A DNA stretch of 64,000 bases from 66-474 sp044464225. Lineage in GTDB: Bacteria > Pseudomonadota > Gammaproteobacteria > Xanthomonadales > Rhodanobacteraceae. A model generated the notes under the pieces. The model was not told the origin of the DNA. It was given only the letters and a program-made list of their open reading frames with translations, and searched no databases. Position numbers and translations under genes: made by a program. Shown piece by piece: positions 35,207-43,439 of this stretch (positions are counted from its first letter, which is position 1; every line of letters starts with the position of its first letter). The stretch lies in contig JBIQLN010000005.1 in NCBI GenBank assembly GCA_044464225.1, positions 1-64,000 on the forward strand. The letters run 5' to 3'.

Positions 35207-35712
35207 GCCGTCTTGGCGCCCCGGGCGCCCTTGCCGCGCAGCCGCGTGTTCACGTCATCCAGCAACAGGAACACGAACGGCCATACCAATGCGCCCACCG
35301 CGGGTGCGGCCCACGACAGCGCCGGCATCGCCGAGTCGCCCGCGAAGGCGCGGATCAGTGCCTGCAGCACGTGATTGTTGAGCAGCAACAACCACACCGC
35401 GAGCGCCTGCTGCCACATCGGGAAAAAGCGCAGGCGCGACCGGAAGCGCAGCACGATGAATACCAGCACCGCCAATCGCAGTGCCTGGTCACCAAGCAGC
35501 GCGCCGTTCAGAAGATCGGCCGCAAGGCCCACTCCGAACGCGAGGCCGACGCTCACGCGGTCCGCCGCTTCCAGTGACCAGTAGATCAATACCAGGGCGG
35601 GCCAGTAAGGCTTCAGCGGCTGGATCAACTCGGGCAGCGGCACCAGCATCAGCACCAGCGCCACGGCAATGCCGATCCAGAACGCCCAGCCCTGTGCGCG
35701 CATGCGGTTCAT
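35203..35712 (-). CDS. mreD: Rod-shape protein MreD
   Basis: A 169-residue inner-membrane protein with about five to six helices (WIGIAVALVLMLVPLP, YWPALVLIYWSL, LAFGVGLAADLLNGALLGDQAL). The ADLLNGALLG motif is typical. MreD joins MreC in the elongasome, with its precise role still debated. It overlaps both mreC and mrdA by 4 bp, making the four genes one translationally coupled unit. Confidence 0.94.
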   Translation of the reverse strand: MNRMRAQGWAFWIGIAVALVLMLVPLPELIQPLKPYWPALVLIYWSLEAADRVSVGLAFGVGLAADLLNGALLGDQALRLAVLVFIVLRFRSRLRFFPMWQQALAVWLLLLNNHVLQALIRAFAGDSAMPALSWAAPAVGALVWPFVFLLLDDVNTRLRGKGARGAKTA

Positions 35713-36659
35713 CGTGCCGCCCCCGCCGCATGCTTGGCGCTGGAGGCGGCACGGTTCTCGTGTGCCAGTGATGCCGGCGGCCCCACTTCGGGTGCCGGCG
35801 CAGGCGGTCCGATCGGCTCGGGCTGGTCGCGCAGCAGCAGTACCTCGCCGCTGCGCTGGAGCTCCGCGGCGGGCTTCACCAGCGCCTCCATGAACATGCC
35901 GGACGCGTCGCGCTTCAATTGCGAGACGGTGCCGACTGGAAACCCCGCGGGAAAACGCCCGCCCAGGCCGGAGGTCACCAGTCGGTCGCCCGCCTTCACG
36001 TCGGACGACAGCGGCAGGTTGGGCACCACCAGTTGGCTGGTGTCGCCGGTGCCGTGCGCGATGCCGCGCAACCCGGTGCGCGAGATCGTCACCGGGACCG
36101 CATGGTCGGGGTCGATCACCAGCATCGCCACTGAGGCGTGCGGCAGGATCTCGACGATCTGCCCCATCACGCCGTGCGAATCGATCACGGCCTGGCCCAC
36201 GTGCACGCCTTCGTCGGCGCCCACGTTCAACATCACCCGGTCCCGCGTCGGGCCAAGCTGCACGTCGATCAACCGCGCCAGTTGCGCGTGCATGCCCAGC
36301 AACTGTTGGGTGTCGAGCAACTGCTTCAGGCGTTCGTTTTGATGGGTGACGGCATCCATGCGGTTGAGCCGCGCCTCGGCCAGCAGCAGCGCCTCGCGCA
36401 ACTGCCGGTTTTCGTCGATCAGCTTGCCGCGTTGCGCGAACGCGGTGCTCGCCTGGTGCACCCAGTCGGCCGGGGCCGCGGCGATCTTGTAGATCGGCAC
36501 GATCGCGGCCGCCGTGGCGTATCGCGCGCGGTGCAGCCAGCCGTTGCGATGGTCCAGCACCATCAGCACTGCGGCCAGCGCGAGGTACGCGATCAGGCGC
36601 AGCGTGCCGGCCGTCGCATCCGAGAAGATCGGAGTGGATTCCTTTTGCGGAAGCGCCAT
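35709..36659 (-). CDS. mreC: Rod-shape protein MreC
   Basis: A 316-residue bitopic protein with a short cytoplasmic tail, one helix (LRLIAYLALAAVLMVLDH), a coiled coil (RGKLIDENRQLREALLLAEARLNRM) and the MreC beta-domain core (VMLNVGADEGVHVGQAVID, GVMGQIVEILPHAS, LVTSGLGGRFPAGFPVGTV). It activates PBP2 in the periplasm. The Pro/Ala-rich C-terminal tail is longer than the fold needs. It follows mreB after a 246-bp gap. Confidence 0.94.
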   Translation of the reverse strand: MALPQKESTPIFSDATAGTLRLIAYLALAAVLMVLDHRNGWLHRARYATAAAIVPIYKIAAAPADWVHQASTAFAQRGKLIDENRQLREALLLAEARLNRMDAVTHQNERLKQLLDTQQLLGMHAQLARLIDVQLGPTRDRVMLNVGADEGVHVGQAVIDSHGVMGQIVEILPHASVAMLVIDPDHAVPVTISRTGLRGIAHGTGDTSQLVVPNLPLSSDVKAGDRLVTSGLGGRFPAGFPVGTVSQLKRDASGMFMEALVKPAAELQRSGEVLLLRDQPEPIGPPAPAPEVGPPASLAHENRAASSAKHAAGAAR

Positions 36660-36773
36660 GGCGGTGGGGCGGGTCTAGCGGAGTTACAGCGTAACAACAA
36701 AAGAAGGGGAATCATGGCCCTGCGTCCCGATTCCGCGGGCCGTGCGTCACGGAACCATCGACGGCCCCGTCTT

Positions 36774-36795
36774 TCCCGTTCAAGGGTGAACGGGA
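36774..36795. other. Perfect hairpin between mreB and mreC
   Basis: TCCCGTTCA, AGGG, TGAACGGGA: a perfect 9-bp stem with a 4-base loop in the 246-bp mreB-mreC gap. It lacks a T-tract on the transcribed (minus) strand, so it is more likely an mRNA-processing or attenuating structure that sets a high mreB to mreCD ratio, or a small palindromic repeat. Confidence 0.45.
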
Positions 36796-36905
36796 GAGGG
36801 ATGTACGGCCCCGTGTGCGGATGCCCCTTGCGCGGGTCCATGCGTCTCGCAGTCGCGGAAGAGAGCCTGCTCGCTCCCGTGTTGCCCCGAGTTCCGATTG
36901 CGGGC

Positions 36906-37952
36906 TTACTCCTGGGCGAAAAAGTCGCTTCCGTGCATGTCGATCAGCTCCAGCGCGCGGCCGCCACCACGCGCGACGCAGGTCAGCGGATCCTCGGCGA
37001 CCTGCACGTACAGGCCGGTTTCCTCGCTGATCAACTTGTCCAGGTCGCGCAGCAGCGCGCCGCCACCGGTCAGCACGATGCCGCGTTCGTGCACGTCGGA
37101 GCACAGTTCGGGCGGGGTCTGCTCCAGCGCGGCCTTCACCGCGGCGACGATGCCGTGCAGCGGTTCGCGCAGCGCCTCCAGCACGTCGTTGGAGTTGATG
37201 GTGAACATGCGCGGCACGCCCTCGGCGAGGTTGCGGCCGGAGACTTCCATCTCGCGGACCTCTTTTTGCGGATAGGCGCAGCCGATCTCGATCTTGATGC
37301 GTTCGGCCGTGGGATCGCCGATGAGGGTGCCGTTGCTGCGGCGCACGTAATTGATGATGGCCTCGTCGAAGCGGTCGCCGCCGATCCGCACCGACTGCGA
37401 ATACACGATGCCGTTGAGGCTCATCACCGCGACCTCGGAGGTGCCGCCGCCGATGTCCAGCACCATCGAACCACGTGCCTCGTGCACCGGGATGCCGGCG
37501 CCGATCGCGGCCGCCATCGGTTCCTCGATCAGGAACACGTCGCGGGCCCCGGCACCTTCGGCGGATTCCTTGATCGCGCGGCGCTCGACCTGGGTCGAAC
37601 CACACGGTACGCACACCAGCACCCGCGGGCTGGGGCGCAGAAAACGCGATTTGTGCACCTGCTTGATGAAGTGCTGCAGCATCGCCTCGGTCATGGTGAA
37701 GTCGGCGATCACGCCGTCCTTCATCGGTCGCACCGTGACGATGTTGCCGGGCGTGCGGCCCAGCATCATCTTGGCGTCGTTGCCGACCGCTGCCACCGAG
37801 CGCGGGCCACCTGCGCCACGGTCCTGGCGGATCGCGACGACGGAAGGCTCGTTGAGTACGATCCCCTGGTCGCGCACATAGATCAGCGTGTTCGCGGTGC
37901 CAAGATCGATGGAGAGGTCGTTGGAAAAAATGCCGCGGAACAATTTGAACAT
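36906..37952 (-). CDS. mreB: Rod-shape-determining actin homologue MreB
   Basis: A 348-residue ATP-binding cytoskeletal protein that forms membrane-bound filaments and steers the elongasome. The phosphate-binding loops are DLGTANTLIYV at the N-terminus and DIGGGTSEVAV in the middle; the adenosine loop is LTGGGALLRDLDKL. The membrane-binding N-terminal MFKLFRGIF helix is present. The length matches E. coli MreB. A promoter is visible upstream at 38006-38034. Confidence 0.97.
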   Translation of the reverse strand: MFKLFRGIFSNDLSIDLGTANTLIYVRDQGIVLNEPSVVAIRQDRGAGGPRSVAAVGNDAKMMLGRTPGNIVTVRPMKDGVIADFTMTEAMLQHFIKQVHKSRFLRPSPRVLVCVPCGSTQVERRAIKESAEGAGARDVFLIEEPMAAAIGAGIPVHEARGSMVLDIGGGTSEVAVMSLNGIVYSQSVRIGGDRFDEAIINYVRRSNGTLIGDPTAERIKIEIGCAYPQKEVREMEVSGRNLAEGVPRMFTINSNDVLEALREPLHGIVAAVKAALEQTPPELCSDVHERGIVLTGGGALLRDLDKLISEETGLYVQVAEDPLTCVARGGGRALELIDMHGSDFFAQE

Positions 37953-38005
37953 GCGCGATCCGCCAGGGTGCGGGCCTGAGCGTCAGGCAGGGGAAACAGC
38001 GGGCC

Positions 38006-38034
38006 AGTCTAGGTAACATCCCGCCAACCTGCAA
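38006..38034 (-). promoter_or_regulatory. Candidate mreB promoter
   Basis: On the minus strand TTGCAG (38029-38034) and TAGACT (38006-38011) are separated by exactly 17 bases, a good sigma-70 arrangement, with the -10 box 54 bases before the mreB ATG. Confidence 0.6.
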
Positions 38035-38162
38035 GGTACTGCGTCGCTGTTTGTTGCGGAATTTTGGTGCCGGCGCGGCGCGGGTGGGTCCGCGTCGGGT
38101 CGAATCCCGGGGGCGATCCGGTTAGCATCGGCGGTTCCGCCTGCGACATGAGGAATGCACCG

Positions 38163-39101
38163 ATGCCGGCTGCGCTGATTTGCGGCTCCATGGCGTACGA
38201 CACGATCATGGTGTTCGAGGACCGCTTCAAGAACCACATCCTGCCGGACAAGGTGCACATGTTGAACGTGTCGTTCCTGGTCCCGCGGATGCGCCGCGAA
38301 TTCGGCGGTTGCGCCGGCAACATTGCCTACAATCTCAAGCTGCTCGGTGGAGAGCCCATCCCGATGGCGACAGTCGGGCAGGACTTCGCGCCGTACCGCG
38401 AGTGGTTCGCGGGGCTGGATATCCGCCTGGACCAGATTCGGGAAATGCCGGATACGTTCACGGCGCAGGCTTTCATCACCACCGACCAGGACAACAACCA
38501 GATCACCGCCTTCCATCCGGGGGCGATGATGCAGAGCCACCAGAACCACGTCGCCGAGGCCGGCGACGCCGCGCTCGGCATCGTGGCGCCGGACGGTCGC
38601 GAGGGCATGCTCCAGCACGCCGACGAATTCGCGGCGAAGGGCATTCCCTTCATCTTCGATCCCGGCCAGGCGATGCCGCTGTTCTCGGGCGAGGAGTTCC
38701 GCGCCTTCATCGACAAGGCCAGCTACGTGGCGGTGAACAGCTACGAAGCCAGCTTGCTGTCCGAACGCACCGGCTGGTCCGAGGCCGATATTGCCGGGCG
38801 CGTCGAAGCCTACATCGTGACCCACGGTGCGGATGGCTCGGTGATCCACGCGGACGGCGCGGTTCACGAAATTCCCGCGGCAAAGCCGCGCGCGGTGGTC
38901 GACCCCACGGGTTGCGGCGACGCGTATCGGGCCGGCTTGATCCACGGGATACTGCGGGGACTGGACTGGCCGAACGTGGGCCGGGTGGCGTCACTGCTGG
39001 GCGCACTGAAGATCGCCCACCCCGGCACCCAGAACCATGCCTTCGATGCGGCGGAGTTCGCGGCCGAGTTCAGGGCGCAGTTTTCTTGCGATCTTCCCTG
39101 A
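38163..39101 (+). CDS. PfkB-family carbohydrate/nucleoside kinase (adenosine kinase-like)
   Basis: A 312-residue ribokinase-fold enzyme that phosphorylates a sugar or nucleoside with ATP. The start ALICGSMAYDTIMVFEDRF, the substrate-side FGGCAGNIAYNLKLLGG block and the C-terminal signature DPTGCGDAYRAG with the catalytic Asp in GCGD are clear. Relatives are annotated as adenosine kinase, but the sugar specificity cannot be read from sequence. ATG 38163 has GAGGA upstream; ATG 38148 is in frame. It is divergent from mreB, with TAGCAT at 38123 as a possible -10 box. Confidence 0.9.
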   Translation: MPAALICGSMAYDTIMVFEDRFKNHILPDKVHMLNVSFLVPRMRREFGGCAGNIAYNLKLLGGEPIPMATVGQDFAPYREWFAGLDIRLDQIREMPDTFTAQAFITTDQDNNQITAFHPGAMMQSHQNHVAEAGDAALGIVAPDGREGMLQHADEFAAKGIPFIFDPGQAMPLFSGEEFRAFIDKASYVAVNSYEASLLSERTGWSEADIAGRVEAYIVTHGADGSVIHADGAVHEIPAAKPRAVVDPTGCGDAYRAGLIHGILRGLDWPNVGRVASLLGALKIAHPGTQNHAFDAAEFAAEFRAQFSCDLP

Positions 39102-39225
39102 CCGCCGTGTCGGCGAATGGCCAGGTTGCTGCACCTGAACGGGTGTTTCGCAAGCATCTGGCGCCGTTCAGGATGGCAGGCAACAATGTCCGGCAATCCG
39201 TCCGCACGATCCCAAGGAGGCCGTC

Positions 39226-39669
39226 ATGCATGTCGCACGCAACCTCGTTCTCGCCGCGCTGCTGGTCGGCACGCCACTGATCGTCGCCGGCAACGCGCAC
39301 GCCGCCGGTGGCGAAATAACCTGCAGGATGAGTTTTGAAATCCACGGCTGGTCGGCGTTCTACAAGACGTCCAGCGGCACCGGCAGCGTCACCTGCAGCA
39401 ACGGCCAGCACATGACCGTGCACCTGCGGAGCAAGGGGGGTGGCCTGACCTTCGGCAAATCCAGCATCGAAGGCATCGGCAAGTTCTCCGGCATTTTCAA
39501 CATCGACGAGATCCTTGGCACCTACGTGGTGGGCGAAGCGCATGCGGGCGCCGCCGCTTCCTCGCGCGCCACCGTGATGACCAAGGGCAACGTCTCGCTG
39601 GCCTTGAGCGGGACCGGGAAGGGCTGGAACCTGGGCGTGGATTTCGGAAAGTTCACCATCAGCAGGTAG
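39226..39669 (+). CDS. Small secreted protein of unknown function
   Basis: A 147-residue protein with a signal peptide (LVLAALLVGTPLIVAGNAHA) and a mature domain of about 120 residues rich in Gly and Ser with alternating hydrophobic strands (EITCRMSFEIHGWSAFY, GTGSVTCSNGQHMTVHL, GNVSLALSGTGKGWNLGVDF). Two cysteines, in ITCRM and VTCSN, could form a disulfide. I do not recognise the family. An AAGGAGG Shine-Dalgarno 5-6 bases upstream fixes the start. A shared terminator follows. Confidence 0.78.
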   Translation: MHVARNLVLAALLVGTPLIVAGNAHAAGGEITCRMSFEIHGWSAFYKTSSGTGSVTCSNGQHMTVHLRSKGGGLTFGKSSIEGIGKFSGIFNIDEILGTYVVGEAHAGAAASSRATVMTKGNVSLALSGTGKGWNLGVDFGKFTISR

Positions 39670-39722
39670 TGGGCGGGCGGATCAACCTGTCCCCTGCCCG
39701 TTGCGCCGCACCTTGCCACAAA

Positions 39723-39750
39723 AACAAACCCCGCCGAAGCGGGGTTTGTT
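39723..39750. terminator. Bidirectional intrinsic terminator
   Basis: AACAAACCCCGC, CGAA, GCGGGGTTTGTT: a perfect 12-bp stem with a tetraloop and A/T runs on both sides, between two convergent genes. It should stop transcription in both directions. Confidence 0.85.
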
Positions 39751-39775
39751 CATCGACAAGGGGATGGATTTCGCG

Positions 39776-40618
39776 TCACGCGTGGCGGCGCCGCACCAGC
39801 CAGCCGAGTGCCAGCAGCCCGAGCACCAGCATCCCCAGCGTACCGGGTTCCGGCACCCCGACGGGCGGCACCACGCTGCCATTGCGGACCTGGAACAGGA
39901 ACTGTCCCGCCACGCCGTCGTTGGTGCCGGCGACCAGTGAATTCGGACCGCCGTCCAGCAGGGCGCCATTGATCAGCGAACCGGCCAGCATGGCGTAAGT
40001 GCCCGCGGGGTTGCCCGACTGGCCGGCGTTGTAGCCGACGGCCGCGGAGGTGCCACCCAGTCCGCCCGCACCGCCGCTGGCACCGCCCGTTTCCCACTGG
40101 ATCTGGTCGTAGTTGAAGTAGAAGTCGAAGTTGCCCACGCCAGTGTCGGAGCGGTCGACCATGATCAGCTGGAACGTGTTCAGCTTGTCGGTGTGGGAGC
40201 TGTAATAGCCGACGCCCGGCCAGGTGACGCCGAACGCGGTGTGGCCGGCATAGCTGCCGTTGCCGTAGCTGGTCAGGCCGCTGCCTGCGCCCCGCGTGTC
40301 CACGTCGCCGAAGAACGGCGCAATGATCGGCTGGCCGCTGTAGCTGCTGCCCAGGCCGAACGGCGTGAAGGTGCTTTGCGGGGCATTGAACGTCACGTTG
40401 CCGTTGTTGTTGACGTACAGGTTGGAGTAGTCCGTGCCATAGAAGTTGATGGTGAAGGGCAGGCTGACCAGACCCGTGGAGCCATCGTCATTGGCGGCAA
40501 GCGTGTTCGCGTCGAATCCGGAAGCCACGGTCGTGGCCTGGGCCATGCCGGCCGCGAGCGCGCCGCCGAGGAGAACCATCGCCGCCAGTGCGCATCGAAT
40601 TTTCAATCGGGAAATCAT
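39776..40618 (-). CDS. PEP-CTERM sorted protein with NIDO-like domain
   Basis: A 280-residue exported protein: signal peptide (ALAAMVLLGGALAAGMAQA), then a domain resembling the nidogen-type NIDO region (NFYGTDYSNLYVNNNGNVTF, IIAPFFGDVDTR, DRSDTGVGNFDFYFNYDQI), then the C-terminal sorting signal VPEPGTLGMLVLGLLALGWLVRRRHA, which has the PEP motif, a helix and a basic tail. PEP-CTERM proteins are cut and moved by exosortase, usually to an extracellular or exopolysaccharide matrix. No exosortase gene lies in the window. ATG 40618 has AGGAGG 9 bases upstream. Confidence 0.9.
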   Translation of the reverse strand: MISRLKIRCALAAMVLLGGALAAGMAQATTVASGFDANTLAANDDGSTGLVSLPFTINFYGTDYSNLYVNNNGNVTFNAPQSTFTPFGLGSSYSGQPIIAPFFGDVDTRGAGSGLTSYGNGSYAGHTAFGVTWPGVGYYSSHTDKLNTFQLIMVDRSDTGVGNFDFYFNYDQIQWETGGASGGAGGLGGTSAAVGYNAGQSGNPAGTYAMLAGSLINGALLDGGPNSLVAGTNDGVAGQFLFQVRNGSVVPPVGVPEPGTLGMLVLGLLALGWLVRRRHA

Positions 40619-41102
40619 CTTCGGTGTCCTCCTGTGGAGTGTGAATCGCATCCATTCCCCTTGTGACACCGCAGTTAGCACAAACCATGCCGGGGAGGAC
40701 AAGCCTTGAATTTCATTGACTTGCGAGAATTCCCAAGGCGCGCAATCCCCGGAAACGTAAAGGTTCTCGACGCTGGATCGAGGCCCGGACGCAAGCCTGG
40801 CAACCAGCGCCCAGCGCTGTCCATGAGGGGTAACCTCTGGACCCCGCCACCGCACCGCGGAGCCGCGCGGGTATCGAACGCGGCCCGCGCGCCGGTGTGG
40901 GGTGTCTCCCTTGGCAAGCGTCGCGCCCCCGGTGTTCCGCGCCGACTCGACTGCCACGCGCGGTGGGAGCGCGTCGCGCGCCGTCTCGGGCTTCCGGCGA
41001 ATTCCCCGGCCGGTGGCCGGCCGGGGAAATCCGGAGAACGGCGTGTTCTCGGGGAGCGCGTTCGACCGTCGCGACGGGCGGTCCGTCGCGGGGCCGCCTC
41101 GC
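40619..41102. other. 484-bp hairpin-rich spacer
   Basis: No convincing gene. After the PEP-CTERM promoter region, bases 40780-41100 hold stacked palindromes: GGGGT/ACCCC near 40825, TTCCCCGGCCGG/CCGGCCGGGGAA at 41002-41028, GAGAAC/GTTCTC at 41034-41050 and CCGTCGCGACGG at 41066-41077. Long open frames on both strands are low-complexity Arg/Gly/Pro and probably follow from the GC-rich palindromes. It may be a dispersed repeat. Confidence 0.55.
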
Positions 41103-42917
41103 TCAGTGTCCGTCGTGCGACGGAATGAACTGCTTGTCCACCGCTTCCGCGAGTTGATCGGGCGGCAGCAGGCCTTGCGACAGGATGAAATCGTTGAACT
41201 GCTGCAGGTTGAACCTGTCGCCCAGCGCGATCTCGGTATGCGCACGCAACTGCAGGATGCGCGAGTAACCATAGAAGTACGCGGTGGCCTGGCCCGGCGA
41301 GCGGAACATGAAGCGGTCCAGTTCCTCGCGCGCGAAGGCTTCGGAGATGCCGACATCGTTCACCAGGATGTCGTGCGCGCGCTGCTTCGTGATCAGGCCG
41401 AGGTTCAGCATCGGGTCGAGGAACGCCCGTGCGGCGCGCAGCAGGCGCAGTTGCAGCGCGATCATCTGCCCGCCCGCGGGTTCGTACGGCACCATCATCC
41501 ATTCCGCGTACAGCGCCCAGCCCTCCACGTTGACGCTGTTGAATGCGAACAGCGAGCGCGCCAGCGACACGCCATGCTCCACCATCGCGGAGAACTGCAA
41601 TTCGTGGCCGGGGCGGCCTTCATGCGCGGTCAGCGTCCAGGCGCAGGCCTTGCAGGTGAAGTCGTCATACGCTTCGTTCTTGCCGTTGCCCGACGGCGGA
41701 TTGCCGAGCGGCAGCACGAACGCGCCGCGCTCGCCGTGGTTGTTGATCAGCGGGGGCGGGTCCATGTGCGGCGCGGGCTGCGCGGCGCTTTCGGCCTCGG
41801 ACGCGAGGCGCATGATCATCTTGCGTTTGGGCAGCGTGACGATGTGCTGGTCACGGATGATCGCCTCGATCCTGTCGATCACCGTCTGGTAGTACGGCTC
41901 GATATTGTTGCGGTCGAGCTGCTGCTTCTTGAGGTCCTTGATGACGGCGCGGTAGTCGGTGGTGGGCGCGAAGCCTTCCGCCTTGGCGACGTAGGGCGCC
42001 AGGGTTTCCATCTGCGCCTGGATTTCCATGAAGGACCGTTCGGCCTGCCTGATCAACTCCTGCGGCGGAATGTCGATGCCGACATTCTTCAAGTTGTCCG
42101 CATAGACCGGCTCGGGCAGGCGCGCATCGGTCCGCGCGCGCGGCAACACCGTGGCTTTCACCCACGCGGTGTAGTCGTCCAGTTGCTTCTGCAGCGCATC
42201 CAGGGCGGCGTCGGCGCCCTTGATCCCGTACTTCGCATACAGCTTGCGGATGCCGTCGACGTAACGCTGCGTGTTGGCGAGGTTCTGTTCCACCTCGGCC
42301 TTGTACGGGCCCAGCAGCTTCCTGTTGCCGGCCTTGGCTTCGAACAACGCCTCGGCTTCTTTCGTGACCGGCGTGCAGCCGGGCGCCATGCCGACGTAGC
42401 ACTCCAGGCGCGCCAGCGCATGTGGCCGGCGGTCGGCTGCGACCTGATCCTGCAGCAGGCCGAACTCGCCCTGGAAAATCGTCTGCCCGACATCCGTGTA
42501 GGGCAGCATGTACTGATCCTGCAACCTGCTGCTTTCGATGAAGCGGTCGGCCGCGTGGATCATGATTTCCAGATCCTCGCGGACATTCGCGTCGGTGGTC
42601 TTGGCAAGATCGGCCTTCAGGGTGTCGCGCGCCCTGGTGAGCGCCTCGCGCGAACGCACGTCGACGTTGGGCTTGAGGTCGACGACCTTGTCGTCGTAAC
42701 CCGGCAGGCCGAATTGCGAGGCAAATTCGGGGTTGAATTCGGCCAGTGTCTTCAGCAGTACCTGCGCGTACGCGTTGCTTTGCGCGACCCATGCAGGCGG
42801 CGGCACCGGCGGATGGTCCGGACGGCGGTCCGGCTTGGCCGACGAGGGCGGCGCGGCGAAGGCGATCGGGGCGGTGAGCGCAAACGCGGCAATGGCGGCA
42901 AGGCTTCGCTTGAACAT
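41103..42917 (-). CDS. DUF885 family exported protein (putative metallopeptidase)
   Basis: A 604-residue secreted helical protein with a signal peptide (LAAIAAFALTAPIAFA). The family's zinc-site-like motif is present as TAHEGRPGHELQ, in a family where HEGxPGH is conserved, followed further on by the NVEGWALYAEWMM Glu segment. DUF885 proteins resemble gluzincin carboxypeptidases such as M32, so peptide cleavage in the periplasm is likely but unproven. ATG 42917 has GGAGAA upstream. It is monocistronic, with a divergent GFA gene. Confidence 0.88.
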   Translation of the reverse strand: MFKRSLAAIAAFALTAPIAFAAPPSSAKPDRRPDHPPVPPPAWVAQSNAYAQVLLKTLAEFNPEFASQFGLPGYDDKVVDLKPNVDVRSREALTRARDTLKADLAKTTDANVREDLEIMIHAADRFIESSRLQDQYMLPYTDVGQTIFQGEFGLLQDQVAADRRPHALARLECYVGMAPGCTPVTKEAEALFEAKAGNRKLLGPYKAEVEQNLANTQRYVDGIRKLYAKYGIKGADAALDALQKQLDDYTAWVKATVLPRARTDARLPEPVYADNLKNVGIDIPPQELIRQAERSFMEIQAQMETLAPYVAKAEGFAPTTDYRAVIKDLKKQQLDRNNIEPYYQTVIDRIEAIIRDQHIVTLPKRKMIMRLASEAESAAQPAPHMDPPPLINNHGERGAFVLPLGNPPSGNGKNEAYDDFTCKACAWTLTAHEGRPGHELQFSAMVEHGVSLARSLFAFNSVNVEGWALYAEWMMVPYEPAGGQMIALQLRLLRAARAFLDPMLNLGLITKQRAHDILVNDVGISEAFAREELDRFMFRSPGQATAYFYGYSRILQLRAHTEIALGDRFNLQQFNDFILSQGLLPPDQLAEAVDKQFIPSHDGH

Positions 42918-42999
42918 GACGGTTCTCCGCTTGTGTCGTCGGACACTAGCACGCTTCGGCGAGGACAGGATGAGCCGGAAGTCAGTCGCGCCGGGTGGC

Positions 43000-43005
43000 T
43001 ACAAT
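43000..43005 (+). promoter_or_regulatory. Candidate -10 box of the GFA-family gene
   Basis: TACAAT, about 26 bases before GTG 43031. It lies downstream of the GTG at 42995, which argues that this more upstream start is not used. Confidence 0.4.
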
Positions 43006-43030
43006 CGCCGTTTGGCTGGTGGAGCATGGC

Positions 43031-43435
43031 GTGTCCGGTTCCCGAATGGTGGTGCGTGGCGGCGGTTGCCATTGCGGCGCGGTGCGCTTCGAAACTCGCG
43101 TGGCGCCCCGGCCCCTGCTGCAGGCATGCACGTGTTCGATCTGCCGGATGACCGGCTACGTGCACCTGATCGTGCCGGCCTCGCGGTTTCGCTTGATACG
43201 GGGTGCCGACGCGTTGACCGAGTACCGCTTCAATACCGGCGTGGCGCGTCACCTGTTCTGCCGGCATTGCGGCGTCAAGTCGTTCTACGTGCCGCGCTCG
43301 CACCCACATGGCTACAGCATCAATGCGCGGTGTCTCGACGATGACGTGCTGGCCGATTGCGAATGGTTGCCGCCGTTCGATGATGCGGACCGGGACGCCG
43401 CGACCGCCGCCGTGGCCCATCTGGCCGACGACTGA
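43031..43435 (+). CDS. GFA/CENP-V family zinc-binding protein
   Basis: A protein of about 134 residues with the cysteine pattern of the glutathione-dependent formaldehyde-activating (GFA) fold: GCHCGAVRFE, then CTCSICR, then FCRHCGVKSFY. These cysteines bind zinc in the family. Named members act on formaldehyde-glutathione adducts, but most are uncharacterised. The start is uncertain: GTG 43031 has TGGAG upstream, ATG 43046 begins MVVRGGGC, and both fit the -10 box at 43000. Confidence 0.85.
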   Translation: MSGSRMVVRGGGCHCGAVRFETRVAPRPLLQACTCSICRMTGYVHLIVPASRFRLIRGADALTEYRFNTGVARHLFCRHCGVKSFYVPRSHPHGYSINARCLDDDVLADCEWLPPFDDADRDAATAAVAHLADD

Positions 43436-43439
43436 GGCA

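Noticed and set aside
33695..35374. Plus-strand frame of 559 codons across mrdA
   Set aside because: Antisense shadow of PBP2.
40706..41128. Possible 140-residue Arg-rich protein
   Set aside because: The frame coincides with stacked palindromes and has no Shine-Dalgarno or recognisable domain.
40902..43151. Plus-strand frame of 749 codons across the DUF885 gene
   Set aside because: Antisense shadow; low complexity and no start signal.
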